Below, piece by piece: positions 36,701 through 58,873 of a stretch of DNA of 64,000 bases. The notes under the pieces are model-generated. The model had not been told where the DNA came from, did not search any database, and saw only the letters and a list, made by a program, of their open reading frames with translations. The DNA is taken from positions 11,481,380 to 11,545,379 of the forward strand of contig NC_029529.1 of assembly GCF_001577835.2 (NCBI RefSeq). Direction: 5' to 3'. Numbering within the stretch: position 1 is the first letter of the stretch; every line of letters starts with the position of its first letter. The position numbers were made by a program, and so were the translations under genes. The DNA comes from Coturnix japonica. Taxonomy: Eukaryota; Chordata; Aves; Galliformes; Phasianidae.

Positions 36701-39700
36701 AGAGAAAAGGGTTTAAGGGATGACGGGTGTTACACAAAGCGTTTTATTCTCACAGAAAAGAGCTCTGAGAAGCTAAAGGATGTGTCTGATGTACCTCGGC
36801 AGACAATTCCCCTTCCACTGTTGTCCTCACCACCATGTCTGGACGTCAGCTCTGTCCACCCAGCGGGATGTCAAAGTAAGAGGAATTGCTTGCAGGAAAG
36901 GGGGGAAGTTGGTCTCATTTTGGGTAAGGCTCTCTGCCCAGTCCTCCAGCATCCTCAGAGCTGTCTCTGTCCCTCAGCCCCTCATCATGTCTGTGCTTTC
37001 CTTCTAACATGGACACCTCTAGCCGGAGGTGTGGGGGCTCAGTGCTGCTGTAACTCCAAACGCTGAGCTGCTGGTATAGCTCTGTGAAGGCAGTGGTAAA
37101 CACCTTGTTGGACATACTCAGCAGGAAATGTCTGCTTTGCCCTCCACTCTAACAGATGGGCTGTGACACTGAGCAGAACAGCACTACCAGAAATCAGTGG
37201 GTCAGTGGAGCGTAAAGCAGTCCTGGAGGACTCAGTCGGTTCTGTCCTGCTATTCTTTTCTCTTCAGGTATTTTCTCAGAGTCAGACAGAGAGGAGGAGA
37301 CCTGTCTGCCTGGCGGTGTAGTGGAGAATGGAAGTAAGGACACCTCAGTCCTTGTGGCAGAGCCAGCCAGGAAAGAGGAGCTTGTTGTTGTGAGACCCAA
37401 AGTGAGGCTGGAGAGCTGCAGGCTTCATGCACCATCAGCAAATGGTAACTCGGGACCATCTCCACCTATCCCAGACCTTGACTCCTTGGGGCACAGAGCG
37501 TATCCTGCATGACTGCTTGGTCTGTCCCTGAAAAGCAAAGAAAGATTGCTGTAAATGCAGCACAGTCCCAGAGCAGAACTCCAGTGATGTGCTGAGTTGT
37601 GAAAGAAAGGGCAGCAATGTTCTCCTCGGGTCCCTTCCTTGTCCCAGGTGTGATGGGGAAGTCACCATTAAGGGATTCTCATGCTGGACCCCAGGTCTGC
37701 TTGTTTGCCTGGCTCTTTCCCTGCTGCTGCTTCTAGGCGTGCCAAAAGCCCCTCTTCAGCTTGGAGCCCATATCATCTCTAAGTGGCATGTTCTATTAAA
37801 GCCAGCTGAAATTAAAGCTCCCAATACCTCTATTAATAGAGGCAGAGCCTCAAAGCTCCAGCAGTGTGTGGCGAGCTGCCAGTAGCACACAGCTGCCAGC
37901 ACTCAGCCCCAGGCAGGATTTGCTGGAAAGCTTCAACATAATACTGTGCCTCTGCTGCTTTGGTTAGAGACCTCTTTCTGGCTGCGTGACTTATGCTTTG
38001 CAGTGATATGTGCAACATGGATGCCTTTAGGCTGTTGGGTACGTGGCTGAGTGGGGTGATAAAGGGTTGAGTGTTCTTCCTTTGCTCCTGGAAAGCTGCT
38101 GCTTTGCCTACAGCCCCTTGCAATGTCATACAGAAGCACATGTGGCTCTGCAGCTGAGTTTTTCCTCTCCCATGTGTGTGTGTGTATGCACACACACAGC
38201 ATCAGGACAAGCCACAGCATAGCTGCTGATCCCAAGCCATTCCAATGGGCAGCAGCATCACATAGGCACTGTTTTCTCCTTTATATGGCAGAACCCAGAA
38301 AGGAGACCAGAAGTCCCAAGTCCCAGTGCTGCATCCGACCAGATTCATACCGGCATTTCACTCCTCGCTTTAAGGCCTCCGTGCTCCCCCAGGTGAGAGC
38401 TGTGCTGTTTGCTTGGTCGGGGGGTGATGAGGCATTTGGGGCTGGGCTGTGTGGCTTTGCAGAGTTGTTACTGATGGTGAAATGCACCCCCGGGTCTGAT
38501 GTCCAAACAGAAACCCTTAATTAATGTTAGTCCACCTCTCTCCTCGGCACGCAGCTCTTTTCCAGACAAGCTGAAAGTGAGTTGTGCTCAATTTGTTTTC
38601 TGCTCAGCAAATCTGCATAAATTTTGATTCAAAGGCGATGGAAATGGCATGTGCTATTGAAAGTGAAAGACAAGCGAGCAATGGCGTGATTCATCACACA
38701 CACATTTGCAAGCAGATGCATTGGCAAAGCAGGCTGGGGAAGGCAATCCATCGGGGGTAGTGAAGGTAGTGAAGGCACAGCTCTTGCTCTGTTAATAAAC
38801 AGAGAGATAATAAAACAGAAACTCAAACTTTCCCTAAGCTGTGCTGTTCACAGTGGGTGGGTGAACAGCTACGTTCATCCTGCATCCTTAATTCCCTCCT
38901 CTGCCCCCACCTGGCAGTGCTTTTTCCCTCATTGTGTTCCTATTCGAAGTACATCATCAACCCAACAGAACCCACCAAACTCCTGCCCAGCAGGATTAGC
39001 AGCTGCTCATCAGATGGCAAACTGCTGCCAGCCTGTTTTGTGCCCTGTCTGAAAGCATCTGTTTCTGGCTGTGTTGGTGCAGTTTCCCTTTTGTATGTGT
39101 GTGTGCGTTTTCTCATTGATCCATTGATGTGCTGAATGTGAATTGTGCAAGAACTGGCATGACTATGTGTGTTGTGTGAGTTTGATGCGTGTGCTTGCAC
39201 GCATGCTTTTCTTATGTGTGTCCTGACTGTACTTTAAGTTTACTTACTTACTTACTTTAAGCCTGTGTCTATTTTTCTTGCAGAGTTTCCTATCTCCTCC
39301 ATGTGGCAATGAAGTCCTGAAGCTGAAAGCAGTGATTGGCTACAATGGGAATGGCAGAGGGAACATGGTGTGGGACCCAGACACAGGTATGCTGGGGGGG
39401 GGTCCAGAGGGCTGGGAGCAGTGTGAGCTCTCATTGTCTGCACACACACACACTGAGCTGAGGTCTGTTCTTAGAGCTGTTGGGTTGGGATCTTTACTTT
39501 AACATGGTGATTCTTCGTGCTGCCAAAGCCCAGTAACACTTCTTTATTGCTGGTGAATGTTAGTGGATAAGGACAGCACCAGGCTTCAGTTGTCAGATGG
39601 ATAGAAGAGGGTGGGAGCTGCCACAGAGTCCACCTCAACTCCTTTCTCTAAGCTGGAGCAATGCCAAGCATCTTAGCTTTACTTAGGTTATGGGAAGTGA

Positions 39701-42700
39701 GATTTGCCTTGCTCCACACTCATCCAGCAGGAAGGATGCTGGAAGGGCTGTATAGAAGAGTCTGCTTTTACTTAGAAAAAATAATTTCCCTGGTCTGTGA
39801 TGTGAGTTGTAGTGGGTGCTGCATGTGAAGCCTTTGTAGGAAAACACCTCATCTGCTCATTCTGTGTTAGGCTTCTTCGCCTACACCTGTGGCTGCATCA
39901 TCGTGGTTGAAGACCTGCACTCAGGGTCACAGAATCACTGGCTTGGTCATGTAGAAGAGATCTCTACTCTTGCTGTCAGCCACGATGCTCAGGTAGGAGA
40001 GGCTTCTGCTTGCCCAGGGCTGTGTTTTGTCTGCATCACCTCAGGCATCAGGCTAAAGGAATATCACTTGCTAAAATCTCATTTGTCTCTTCCTCCTTCT
40101 GCATGGAGACCTGGGGTTATGGGAATAAAAGCAGTGGGTTCTGAGCCTATTCCTTGTGCTGGCTGTGTGAGGCTGCTCCCTCCCTCTGGGTGATGCCACC
40201 ATTCCCTCCTCCTGTCAGATGATGATTTTCTTGCAGAAATTTCCATTTACCAGCTGCAGGACTTAAATGTGGGTCAAACAGTTGCCAACAGTAACTAATG
40301 AAACGTTCTCTATTTACTTACCAAGGTCTCTATGACAACATATCATTCCTTTAGGCTCTGGCTTCTGCCTCAGGAAAGAGAGATGGAGACTCCCATTGTC
40401 AGATCTGCATCTGGAACACCCAGGATGGGATTTGTATGGCAAATCTCTTCTACCACAAGACCCAAGTCCAAGCCATGGCATACTCTCAGGATGACAGGTT
40501 CCTTGCTACCATTGGTGAGTGCCCCTGTAACTGCTGGGTGTGGGTGCAGGAGTCGTTTTTTCTTGCAGTTACAGCTTTTTTTTCTGGCTGACTGCTCCTT
40601 GTTAAGGCCATGTAAATAGTTTGCAGTTGCTATATATAGAATCCAAAGGGAAATGTCTTCTCCTGGTCTTATTGTTGCTTAGCTGGAACCACACAGAAGT
40701 AGCCAGGCTTCACACTGTGAGCCTCCTGCCAGGTGGTGATGCCAGCACACGATGGACACTCAATCTGTCTGTTTTGTTTAGGCAGGGGACATTTAAAGGA
40801 CAGATACACAATTAGTAAGTTCTAGTTTTGTAAGGGAGAGGACCTGTGGAGCAGGCAATGCGTTCACTGTGAGCTGGCGAGTCTGCCCTTGAAAAAAAGC
40901 AAGCTTTGCTCCAGAGAAAGGGAGCTTTGTGCTCTTTGCAGAGCAGCGTGGGAGAGGAGCTCTCCTTCTCCGGCTCTTTTCTGGGCTGCAAAGAAGGAAA
41001 AAGCTGAAAGTCTGCCCTGATTTGTGGAGCCTGGGGAAGGCTGATGAGGTACCTGCTGTGCAGGCTGAGAGCTGGGGATGCTTGCGTTGGGCCAGCTTTA
41101 CTCATCCTCAGCTCATACTCCAACCTATTACATCATGGAGCCTTTGCTGCTGCTTGAAGCACTTCTTTTGCTTTTGGTGAGCGTGTGAGATGTGCCTCTG
41201 CCTGAGAACGACTGGATGACATGAGAGTGTGATGTGTGCGTTGGCTGATGGCCATCGTAAGGAAGCACTCAGGCTGCAGAATTAGAATCATTGAATCGGT
41301 TGAGTTGGAAGGGACCTTTAAAGGTCATCAAGTCCAACTCCTCTGCTATAGGGACATCTACAGCTCCATCAGGTTGCTTCCTTCCTTCTACTGTCTTTCA
41401 TGTTCTACCTAGGGGACTACAATGATCAGACCATTGCTCTGTGGAGTACCTACACTTATGAACTCCTGTCATCGACTCGTATCTCCAAGCCAGTCCATGA
41501 CATGGCTTTTAGTCCTTTTTCTCACAGAGAAATGGCCTGCGTTGGGAAGGGAGCGCTTACGTTTTGGCTGCTGGAACAGCGCGGGGCTGACATCAGTCTC
41601 AAGGTAAATCTCAGTTTGATCAGCTATTGAAATCATCATCTATCTTCTGTATTTCTGACGTCTTTTCCAAGCTCTGCTGAGAGAGATGCCTGCACAGTTT
41701 TGCAAGAGCTGATGATCTCTGTTAGTGAGAATGTGATGCTGGCCACGAGTGGCATTCAGTTGGATTTAATACACAAGCTGAATGCATTGAGGGTGGGAGG
41801 AGGTGGTTTGCTTCCCTTTTAGCCAAACAACACATTCGCTTTGACCTTTCTGTTTCATGTGCCCTGGCAGGTTCATAGAGCCCCTGTCCCTGAAGTGTTA
41901 GGGCTGGTGGAGCTGACATCCCTCTGCTATGGGGCTGACACCCTCCTTTACAGCGGGACCAACTCAGGCCAGGTCTGTGTGTGGGACACGGAGACTAACA
42001 GCTGCTTCATGACGTGGGAGGCTGATGAGGGCGAGATCGGTGGGTGCAAATGTGCTGAGGGACATGGTGTGGTGGGGAAGTATTGGTGGTAGGTGGGTGA
42101 TCTTTGAGGTCTTTTCCAACCTTGGTGATTCTATGATTCTAAATACTACCAGTGTTGGGCTGTAAAAATCCAATGGAAGCTTGCAATGGGCAGCATTGAG
42201 CTTCCCTGCCTCTCATTTCAGCTGTGCTTGGAAAAATGGATTTTCTTTCTTGGGTGGCAGTTGATCTGTGATCCAGGTGTCCTTGTTAAAGCTGAGTGGG
42301 TTATGGGGCCACTTCTGGGCCATGAGAACAGCAGGTGTCAGGCTGCTGCAGAGCTGTCCTGGTCTGCTCAATGAGTTGGTGCCCTGGGCAATGACTGAGA
42401 GTGGTGGGGTTTATTCATAGGTGGGTGTCCACAGGTATCTCCATTTGCCTCCCAGGTGTGTTGGTGTGCCGCTGCAACAGGCTGGTGAGTGGCAGCAACA
42501 CGAAGCGCATCCGCCTGTGGGCAGTGGGGGCCATGCAGGAGCTGAGGCTGAAGGGGCACAAGGCCAGGTAGGTGAGGTCCAGCATCTGCTCTGCTTGCAC
42601 CCACCCCGTGCTGTGCTCCTGAGGTGCTCTTATCCTCATCTGGCAGCTCCAGATGTGTGAGCTCTTCCTGCAGCCATGCTGCTGCTCTTCATCCTTACCT

Positions 42701-45700
42701 TCTCCTCTCCACTGTTCAGCATCCAGGAGCCCCCCACTGAATTGCTGATTTCTGAATACATCACTGTGCATACTTGAAAACTGCATTTAATTGAGGCAGT
42801 GTCTGTTCCAGCAGCTGAGCTGTTCCCTCTTGGATCTTCCCTTCCTTCAGATCTAGCTCAGTCGTCCTGGAACATGAGATCACCCTGGATGGGACGATAG
42901 TCAGCATGGCCTTCGATGACTCTTTAGAAATGGGAATTGTGGGCACCACTGCAGGAACACTGTGGTACATCAACTGGAAGGAGAGCACAAGCATCCGGCT
43001 CATCAGTGGCCACAAAAGCAAGGTTTGAGGGACAGGGATGGTGTACTTTGCCCAGCGTTCTGCATGATGCTTGTGCCCAAGGGGCTGTGCTCTATGCATT
43101 CGCATGCTCATCTGCTTCAGCCTTAAGGTGTTTATCAGCCTCAGCCTGTGAGTAGCCGTGGTTCTTTCTGCTGGAGTGGAAAATGCAGCTGGCAGAGTCA
43201 CTAAGGTTTAACTGTGGAGTGCTGCAATGTCTGGAAGCAGACTGTTAGCTGGACATCCATAATGGGGAGTTTTCTTTGCCTGAGACATGAAGATCTAAAC
43301 TAGAAGATTTCAGGTGGCAGAAGATCTTAGATTTATGTAGTGTAGTGCCTGGTTTAGCTTTGAAGTTAGGTTTAATGATTTCCATTGCAAGCCTAGCTGT
43401 TGGCCCTGAATTTTTTCTAAGCACAAAAATTAAGCAACAATCTTTCCTTTACACGTGGAGCATCATGTTTAGAGAAGTCCTGGGGATTGGAGGGGGGGTA
43501 GAGGAGCTGATGTGCTGCAGGCTGCATTATTCATAGGGCCCCTGTTCCCCATCTCCCTCCTTGCTGCAGGTGACCGAAGTGTCCTTCAGTCCTGATGAGA
43601 CTCTCTGTGCCACGTGTGGGGAAGATGGCAGCGTGAGGGTTTGGTCTCTGGGCAGAATGGAACTGGTGGTACAGTTTCAAGTGCTGAACCAGGTAATCCT
43701 TTGTGGTACTTCAGTCTTTTTTGTCTGGGTAGAAGGTGCAGTCTAACTGCAAGGACTGCTATGTCCTCACAGGCCAACCTGAAGCTGAAGAAATACTCAT
43801 AGGTGGAGCCTGTGGTGCATTTGCTGTGCACAGTCCTGCTGTCTGCACTGTCATCATCTCTCTTCCCTGGTTCCTTTGCAGAGCTGCCAGTGCCTGGCCT
43901 GGAAGCCTTACCCCAGTGTTGCATGGGAAGCTGAGAGCCAGCATGTAGTGGCAGGGTACAGTGATGGCACCATCCGTGTCTTCAGCATTTCCAGGACAGA
44001 GATGGAGCTGAAAATGCACCCCCATGCCGCTGCACTGACAGCAATTGCCTACTCCACAGACGGTGAGGTTGCTTGTTGTAACAGTGGGGATGTTGCCTGG
44101 GGAGCACAGCTCGGTTCTGTCAGGGTTACCCAAGCACAGGTCTTGCCTCCAACAACTTGCACAAAAAGCTGGGCCCAGGGAGAGCTCACACCAATGGGCT
44201 TTGGCAGACCTGTCAGTAGAGCACATGGTAAATGGGTTTTGGCAGATGTACTGGCAGCGATACAAGCAAGTAGCTTGGATGCAGCAGATATTCCTTTTTG
44301 TCTTCCTGTTTACAGGCTGCTCTGGCTCTTGTTTGGATGTGATTTAGTGTGTGTCCCTGAGACATCTTATCTTATCCAGCTCTTAATTCAGATGTTCCCA
44401 GTCTTTCAGGTGTTCTGGGACGCTGCTGTCCCATGATATCAGACTCTTCTATGAGAAGTATCCCATTCCCTTCTGTCCTTTGACCACAGGAGAAATGATC
44501 TTATCAGGGGGTAAGGATGGAATGGTGGCTGTCAGCAGCCCTCGCACTGGGATGACCATCCGCATCCTTCCTGACCACAAAGGCTCTGCTATCACTGTCC
44601 TGCAGTGCATCAGGAAGCAGGTAGGACCTGCCTCTGTGTCCCAGCACTGTGTGTAGGGTTTCTCTGTGAAGGCAGAAGGCTTGTTAGCCCAACAGTGGGG
44701 TGTTTTAGCATCTCTTTTCTATTTCTCTTCACGGAGGGTCTCTTTGTCCTCTGTAACAGTAACTTTGCTTAAACTCTCAGACTTCAAAATCTGCAAAAGG
44801 CTGCAAAGCTGTTTTTCTTGGTGATTGTAGAGTTAGGAGGTCTTCCTCTGCTTTAGGTGAAGAACACGTGCTGTATCTGCAGTCTCCTAGGAGATGCTCA
44901 GATGAGGTGTCCAAGGGAAGAAATCTGTATTGTTCTGGCCAGGCACTCACTCCTCTTCTGCTGGGGCTTTCATCCCAGAGCTTGCTGGTGGCTCTGCAAT
45001 CACTGCTTCCTTGTCCTATTTTATTGTGATAAACGACTTTAAGCACTGCTCAGATGAGAGAATCCAGGAGGTTAATCCTGGCATTAATCCCTTGTATTCC
45101 CATGAAGTCATGCCCTCTGCCAGTTCTTGCTAGCAGCTTTCTTTAAAGCTTCTGCACTGCAAGAGCCATAACATTGCTTTTGTCTGCCATAGTACCACGA
45201 CTTCGGGGTGGAAGGAGGTGAGCTGTGGCTGGCTACCAGCTCAGACCGGCGGGTCAGTGTTTGGGCCTCCGACTGGCTGAAGGATAAGTGTGAGCTCCTC
45301 GACTGGCTTAGCTTCCCTGCTCCTGCCAGCCCCGAGGTGAGCATGCTGATTCCCCACTCATGTCCCTGTCTTGGCACCATGCAGCCCCAGTCTCTTCAAC
45401 ACGCTCTCCCTGTCTGTAAATGGGATGCTGAAGCATCCTAACCGCATCCAAACTCATGTGAAACTATGTTGTCAGCTCAGTCCAATGTGTTTACGTGTGT
45501 TGTTTCAGTCACCCATGAGGGGAGGGATACCTCGAGGCTTTGAGAAGGCTGGGTACAAACAGTGAGTCTGCTTAGGAAAGTGATCTTTGTGGGTTCTGCT
45601 TCTCGTGGGATATCTCACTCATGCACCTTTGAGGTGCTGATAGGCAGTGTGAGCAGCACATGGTGCTGCTTAACCACTGGGAAGCACTGACTTTGTGAGC

Positions 45701-47745
45701 ATGAAGAGGAAAAAGCTGCATTCACAGAGCTGATATTCTTGTGCTGTGTGAAACTGAGCATAGCCCAGAGTCAGCACAGGTGATGTGCAGGAGAGAGACC
45801 TACCGATGAGCATCAAGCTGATTGACACTCCCAGTGAGCGTGAATATCCAGAACCAGGAGCCCAGTGACTGTTAATAGAGCCAAACACACCAGCTCCAGC
45901 CCTGAGTCTCTGCTACTTTGCAGAAGGCTTTGGCTGCAGACCAAAGTCAGAGATTTGAGCAGGACAATGTTGCTAGAAAAGGGAGAGGTTCTGTATGGGA
46001 CAGGACATGGAGTTGGCCCCTTGTGCACATGACATTGGCATGCAAGAGGAAGGTGGGCTCTTCTGGGCCTCCCCTGCTGCCCCAGGCATCATCCAGCCTG
46101 TCACAGGTTTCCCCACGGTGAATTTGGGACTGATCTTACATCCCATAATAATGGTGTATCTTTTGGGCTCTATTTGCTTGTGTTGAAACGAATCCATTAA
46201 TCCAGCCCAACCTTCAAGCCCACGTAGGAATAATTCCCTGGTGGAAATTCTGCCTGTTGGACCCTTGTGCGTCCTGCTCCCATGACAGTAAACAATGTGC
46301 TTCAGGTTTCCATGGCAGTGTGTGGTTGCTCCTTGTTTCTTTGCAATGAGCACAGCTGAGATGGCAATGTGAGAGGGAGAAAACAACCTCTATCATAGGA
46401 ATTTTCTGGTGCTTGTACACCTACAGCCCAATGGCTGGTACTGCTCTGTGCTCTCCTTTGCTCCCTGCTGTGCTGTGTTGGGCTGGAAAAGCCAGACTCA
46501 GTTTGGTTCCTTTTGGTTTCCCCTGCCAGGGTCTTGGCAGCCTGCCGCCCAGCCTGGCTGCGTTCTGCCCTTGGGAGCACGGTACCCTGGTCTATGTTGG
46601 CTTTGGGATGCAGAAGGAAGCTTTGTTTTACAGCCTGCGCAAGAAACAGGTACTTGTACCCTCCCTGTACACCCTGCCCAGGCAGTGTGTGCTCCTCTAC
46701 TGTTGTGTGGCTGCACTGAATGAGATGGAGGGGAGGCAGTGCTCCCCATCTCCCTCGAAGGGCCTGCAACATAAATGGGGCTTGCAGATGAGCCCCTCTT
46801 TCTGCAGGGGGAGAGCTGGACCCGCTCTTGACCCAAATGACAGCTCCCGGTGCAGTATCCCCTCCTGCTAACGAGGGCTGCAAGTAATACAAGCCTTAGG
46901 GTGTGAAATGGGTTCAGCAAGCAGCTGGGCAGCGTGGCAGCTTTTCACTTAGAAACCAGCTCTGGCCCCAAGCCCCTGGGCAGGCTGCCACTCACTGATG
47001 CTGCTCCTGGAAGGGAAGGTGTTTGCATGTGGGACTCTAACAGTCTCTAAATTGTCGTGTCACCTCTTGAAAGTGGATGGCTTTGGCAGGTTTTTGAGCC
47101 TGGAGAGAGGTTGTGCATCTGTCAGCCTCCCCACGGAGGAGCCCTTTACCCTCCTGAAGGTGTCACTTAGGCAGCTGTTCTGAGATGTTGGTGTGCTTCT
47201 CTTGCCGGACCACAGGTCATTGAGAAGATCTCCTTGCCATACTTTGCCACATCACTGAGCCTGTCTCCTGCAGCACGTTTCATGGCTGTCGGCTTCAGTG
47301 GTGAGTATCAGCCAGAGCTGTGGGCTCTGCTTGATCCCCAGGTGTGTTGACATAGGAACAACAGCCCTGGGAGTGAAATATCTGCCCCTATCACTCCCTG
47401 GGCAGCTGTGCCACTGCATCACTGAGCAGAGATGCTTCTCAATACCCAACCCTATGTAACAGGCACAGGAACATGGAGCTTTTAGGCTCCTTTCAGGACC
47501 TATAGAGGTGCAATAATGTCTCCCATGAGCCTCCTCCAGATGAACCATCCCATTATCTCAGCCACTAACCTCGCTGTGTCTCCACAGAGCGGCTCCTCCG
47601 TCTACAGCGCTGCCCTGGAGGCCTGGCCCAGGATTACACCGGCCACGACGACGCCGTCCATCTATGTCGCTTCGCCCCCGCCGGCCGCCGCTTGTTGACG
47701 GCCTCGCACAGCGCTGTGCTCGTCTGGGAGCTGCTGGGAGGCTGA
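24788..47745 (+). CDS. WDR90: WDR90 / POC16 centriolar WD40 protein, 43 coding exons
   Basis: The joined exons give 5502 nt, about 1833 residues (human about 1750), fully in frame. WDR90 (POC16) is a centriole and basal-body protein whose N-terminal CFAP20 (DUF667) domain binds microtubules. It helps hold the inner scaffold of the centriole wall. Residues about 1-200 match that domain: [53 protein letters not shown] and [21 protein letters not shown] less conserved Pro/Ser-rich linker follows. From about residue 390 to the end it is a long series of WD40 repeats, e.g. [69 protein letters not shown]. It ends [10 protein letters not shown]. The short exon 1 encodes MAA plus a split Ala codon. 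Confidence 0.97.
24800..25260 (+). repeat. G-rich degenerate minisatellite in WDR90 intron 1
   Basis: Units such as gggatggggctggg recur imperfectly through the first intron, starting within 20 bases of the ATG exon. The plus strand is strongly G-skewed, with many G3-G6 runs. This explains the long open frame seen on the opposite strand. Confidence 0.85.
25700..25880 (+). mobile_element. Probable CR1 3'-end remnant, sense
   Basis: The motif gctgtgaggtccctcccaac ccaaacc resembles the CR1 3' end. The upstream part is too diverged to bound, so the left edge is approximate. It lies in a WDR90 intron. Confidence 0.5.
29603..30681 (+). other. WDR90: WDR90 intron, 1.1 kb
   Basis: This intron lies between the exons encoding GKDGHGKT and MVVVWNTAQ. 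An AATAAA at about 30069 on the plus strand is intronic and probably unused. No exon or repeat family was recognised. Confidence 0.6.
30850..30955 (+). mobile_element. CR1 3'-end remnant, sense
   Basis: gatgagctgtgaggtccctt followed by ccaacccagctgtgctgtg is a CR1 3' terminal pattern. It is short and old, within a WDR90 intron. Confidence 0.6.
31378..31560 (+). mobile_element. CR1 LINE 3' fragment, sense
   Basis: The segment has the order typical of CR1 3' ends: ggttggatattaggaacaat, then gtggatgcaatggcacagct, then cctgggggtgttccaccaca, then ggttaaacctggtgatctta. It is 5'-truncated and intronic. Confidence 0.8.
35951..36010 (+). repeat. (GATG)15 tetranucleotide microsatellite
   Basis: Sixty bases of essentially perfect GATG repeat lie in the WDR90 intron between exons 35648-35776 and 36090-36223. 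It ends 79 bases before the acceptor. Confidence 0.97.
38171..38199. repeat. (TG)n-(CA)n inverted microsatellite
   Basis: A TG run (tgtgtgtgtgtgta) is directly followed by a CA run (tgcacacacacag), forming a small self-complementary tract in a WDR90 intron. Confidence 0.85.
39239..39260 (+). repeat. Short (TTAC)n microsatellite
   Basis: Four to five TTAC units lie about 25 bases before the acceptor of the exon starting at 39284. Confidence 0.8.
41283..41385 (-). mobile_element. CR1 LINE 3'-end remnant, antisense
   Basis: On the minus strand the order is gatggagctgtagatgtccc, then ggagttggacttgatgacct, then ggtcccttccaactcaaccg, then ttcaatgattct, the canonical CR1 3' end. It lies inside the WDR90 intron before exon 41413 and is the only antisense copy seen. 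Confidence 0.85.
42075..42142 (+). mobile_element. CR1 LINE 3'-end remnant, sense
   Basis: gggtgatctttgaggtcttt then tccaaccttggtgattctat then gattct shows the CR1 terminus with its short ATTCTATG-type tail. It starts about 36 bases after a WDR90 donor. Confidence 0.8.
45337..46529 (+). other. WDR90: WDR90 intron, 1.2 kb
   Basis: This is the longest intron near the 3' end of WDR90, between exons encoding [10 protein letters not shown] and [17 protein letters not shown] see no additional exon, repeat family or RNA gene. Confidence 0.6.
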
Positions 47746-47769
47746 GGCCTCACAACGGGCCGGGCCTGA

Positions 47770-47849
47770 GGCCTAGTTGGGGGGCTGAGCCGGGGCATCC
47801 CGGGATGCAGCTTCACGCTAGGCCCCGGCTCAGCCCTCCCACCTAGGCC
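47770..47849. other. Near-perfect 28-bp inverted repeat, 25-base loop
   Basis: The left arm 47770-47796 (ggcctag...gccggggc) pairs with the right arm 47822-47849. Comparing the arms shows one substitution and one single-base bulge. The inner 15 bp, gggctgagccggggc, are perfect. The 25-base loop contains the palindrome atcccgggat. It starts 25 bases after the WDR90 stop codon. The structure is directly visible; its function is unknown. Confidence 0.9.
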
Positions 47850-48008
47850 GCAGCCTAGGCCTCAACCCCCCACCTAGGCCGCAACCCCTACAGCGGTGCG
47901 TTGAACGCTCCGACATTGCTGTGATGTTTGTTTATGGCGTGATTTGCTGCTCTTTGTTTTGTTTGTTTGTTTCTTTATTTTCTCTTTTTTTTCCATTTTT
48001 TTCCCCCT

Positions 48009-48014
48009 AATAAA
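48009..48014 (+). terminator. WDR90: Polyadenylation signal AATAAA, WDR90
   Basis: A canonical hexamer lies 264 bases after the WDR90 stop and 133 bases before the RHOT2 ATG. Confidence 0.85.
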
Positions 48015-48050
48015 AACACAAAACAAAGCGCTGCGGTGTAACACCTCCAA

Positions 48051-48066
48051 CCGCTAGGGGGCGCTG
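48051..48066 (+). promoter_or_regulatory. CTCF-like core motif
   Basis: CCGCTAGGGGGCGCTG resembles the CTCF core CCACNAGGGGGCGC. It lies between the WDR90 poly(A) signal and the RHOT2 start, on the opposite strand from the similar site at 24696-24709. Confidence 0.55.
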
Positions 48067-48146
48067 TGTGTGCATCCTATATGCGCCTCTCCACCCGCAG
48101 CTCGTTGGTTGAAGCCGGAAGCGGCGCTGGAGGCGGCGGGGCCGCC
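48067..48146 (+). promoter_or_regulatory. RHOT2: RHOT2 proximal promoter with ETS/GABP-like site
   Basis: The short GC-rich interval before the RHOT2 ATG contains GCCGGAAGC at 48114-48122, the ETS/GABPA (NRF-2) consensus often found in promoters of nuclear genes for mitochondrial proteins. The start context gccgccATGa is a strong Kozak sequence. Confidence 0.6.

Positions 48147-58873
<10,727 letters not shown>

Larger units (their letters stand above)
36756..47745 (+). other. WDR90: WDR90 exon map, exons 27-43
   Basis: Coding exons: 36756-36875, 37268-37444, 38292-38392, 39284-39386, 39871-39992, 40355-40514, 41413-41603, 41871-42039, 42456-42567, 42851-43022, 43570-43692, 43882-44062, 44490-44620, 45193-45336, 46530-46649, 47216-47300, 47588-47745 (TGA 47743-47745). 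Exons 27-29 form a low-similarity linker between WD40 blocks. The rest are the C-terminal WD40 blocks, with [20 protein letters not shown] the clearest repeat. Confidence 0.87.
47746..48030 (+). other. WDR90: WDR90 3' UTR
   Basis: About 0.28 kb runs from the TGA to the poly(A) signal. It holds a strong hairpin (separate entry) and repeated CCTAGGCC-type units at 47838-47885. A T-rich stretch at 47930-48003 leads into AATAAA at 48009-48014. Confidence 0.8.

Noticed and set aside
48051-48075. Reading the CTCF-like motif as part of a transcribed RHOT2 5' UTR element
   Set aside because: The RHOT2 start site cannot be placed from sequence, so only the motif itself is reported.
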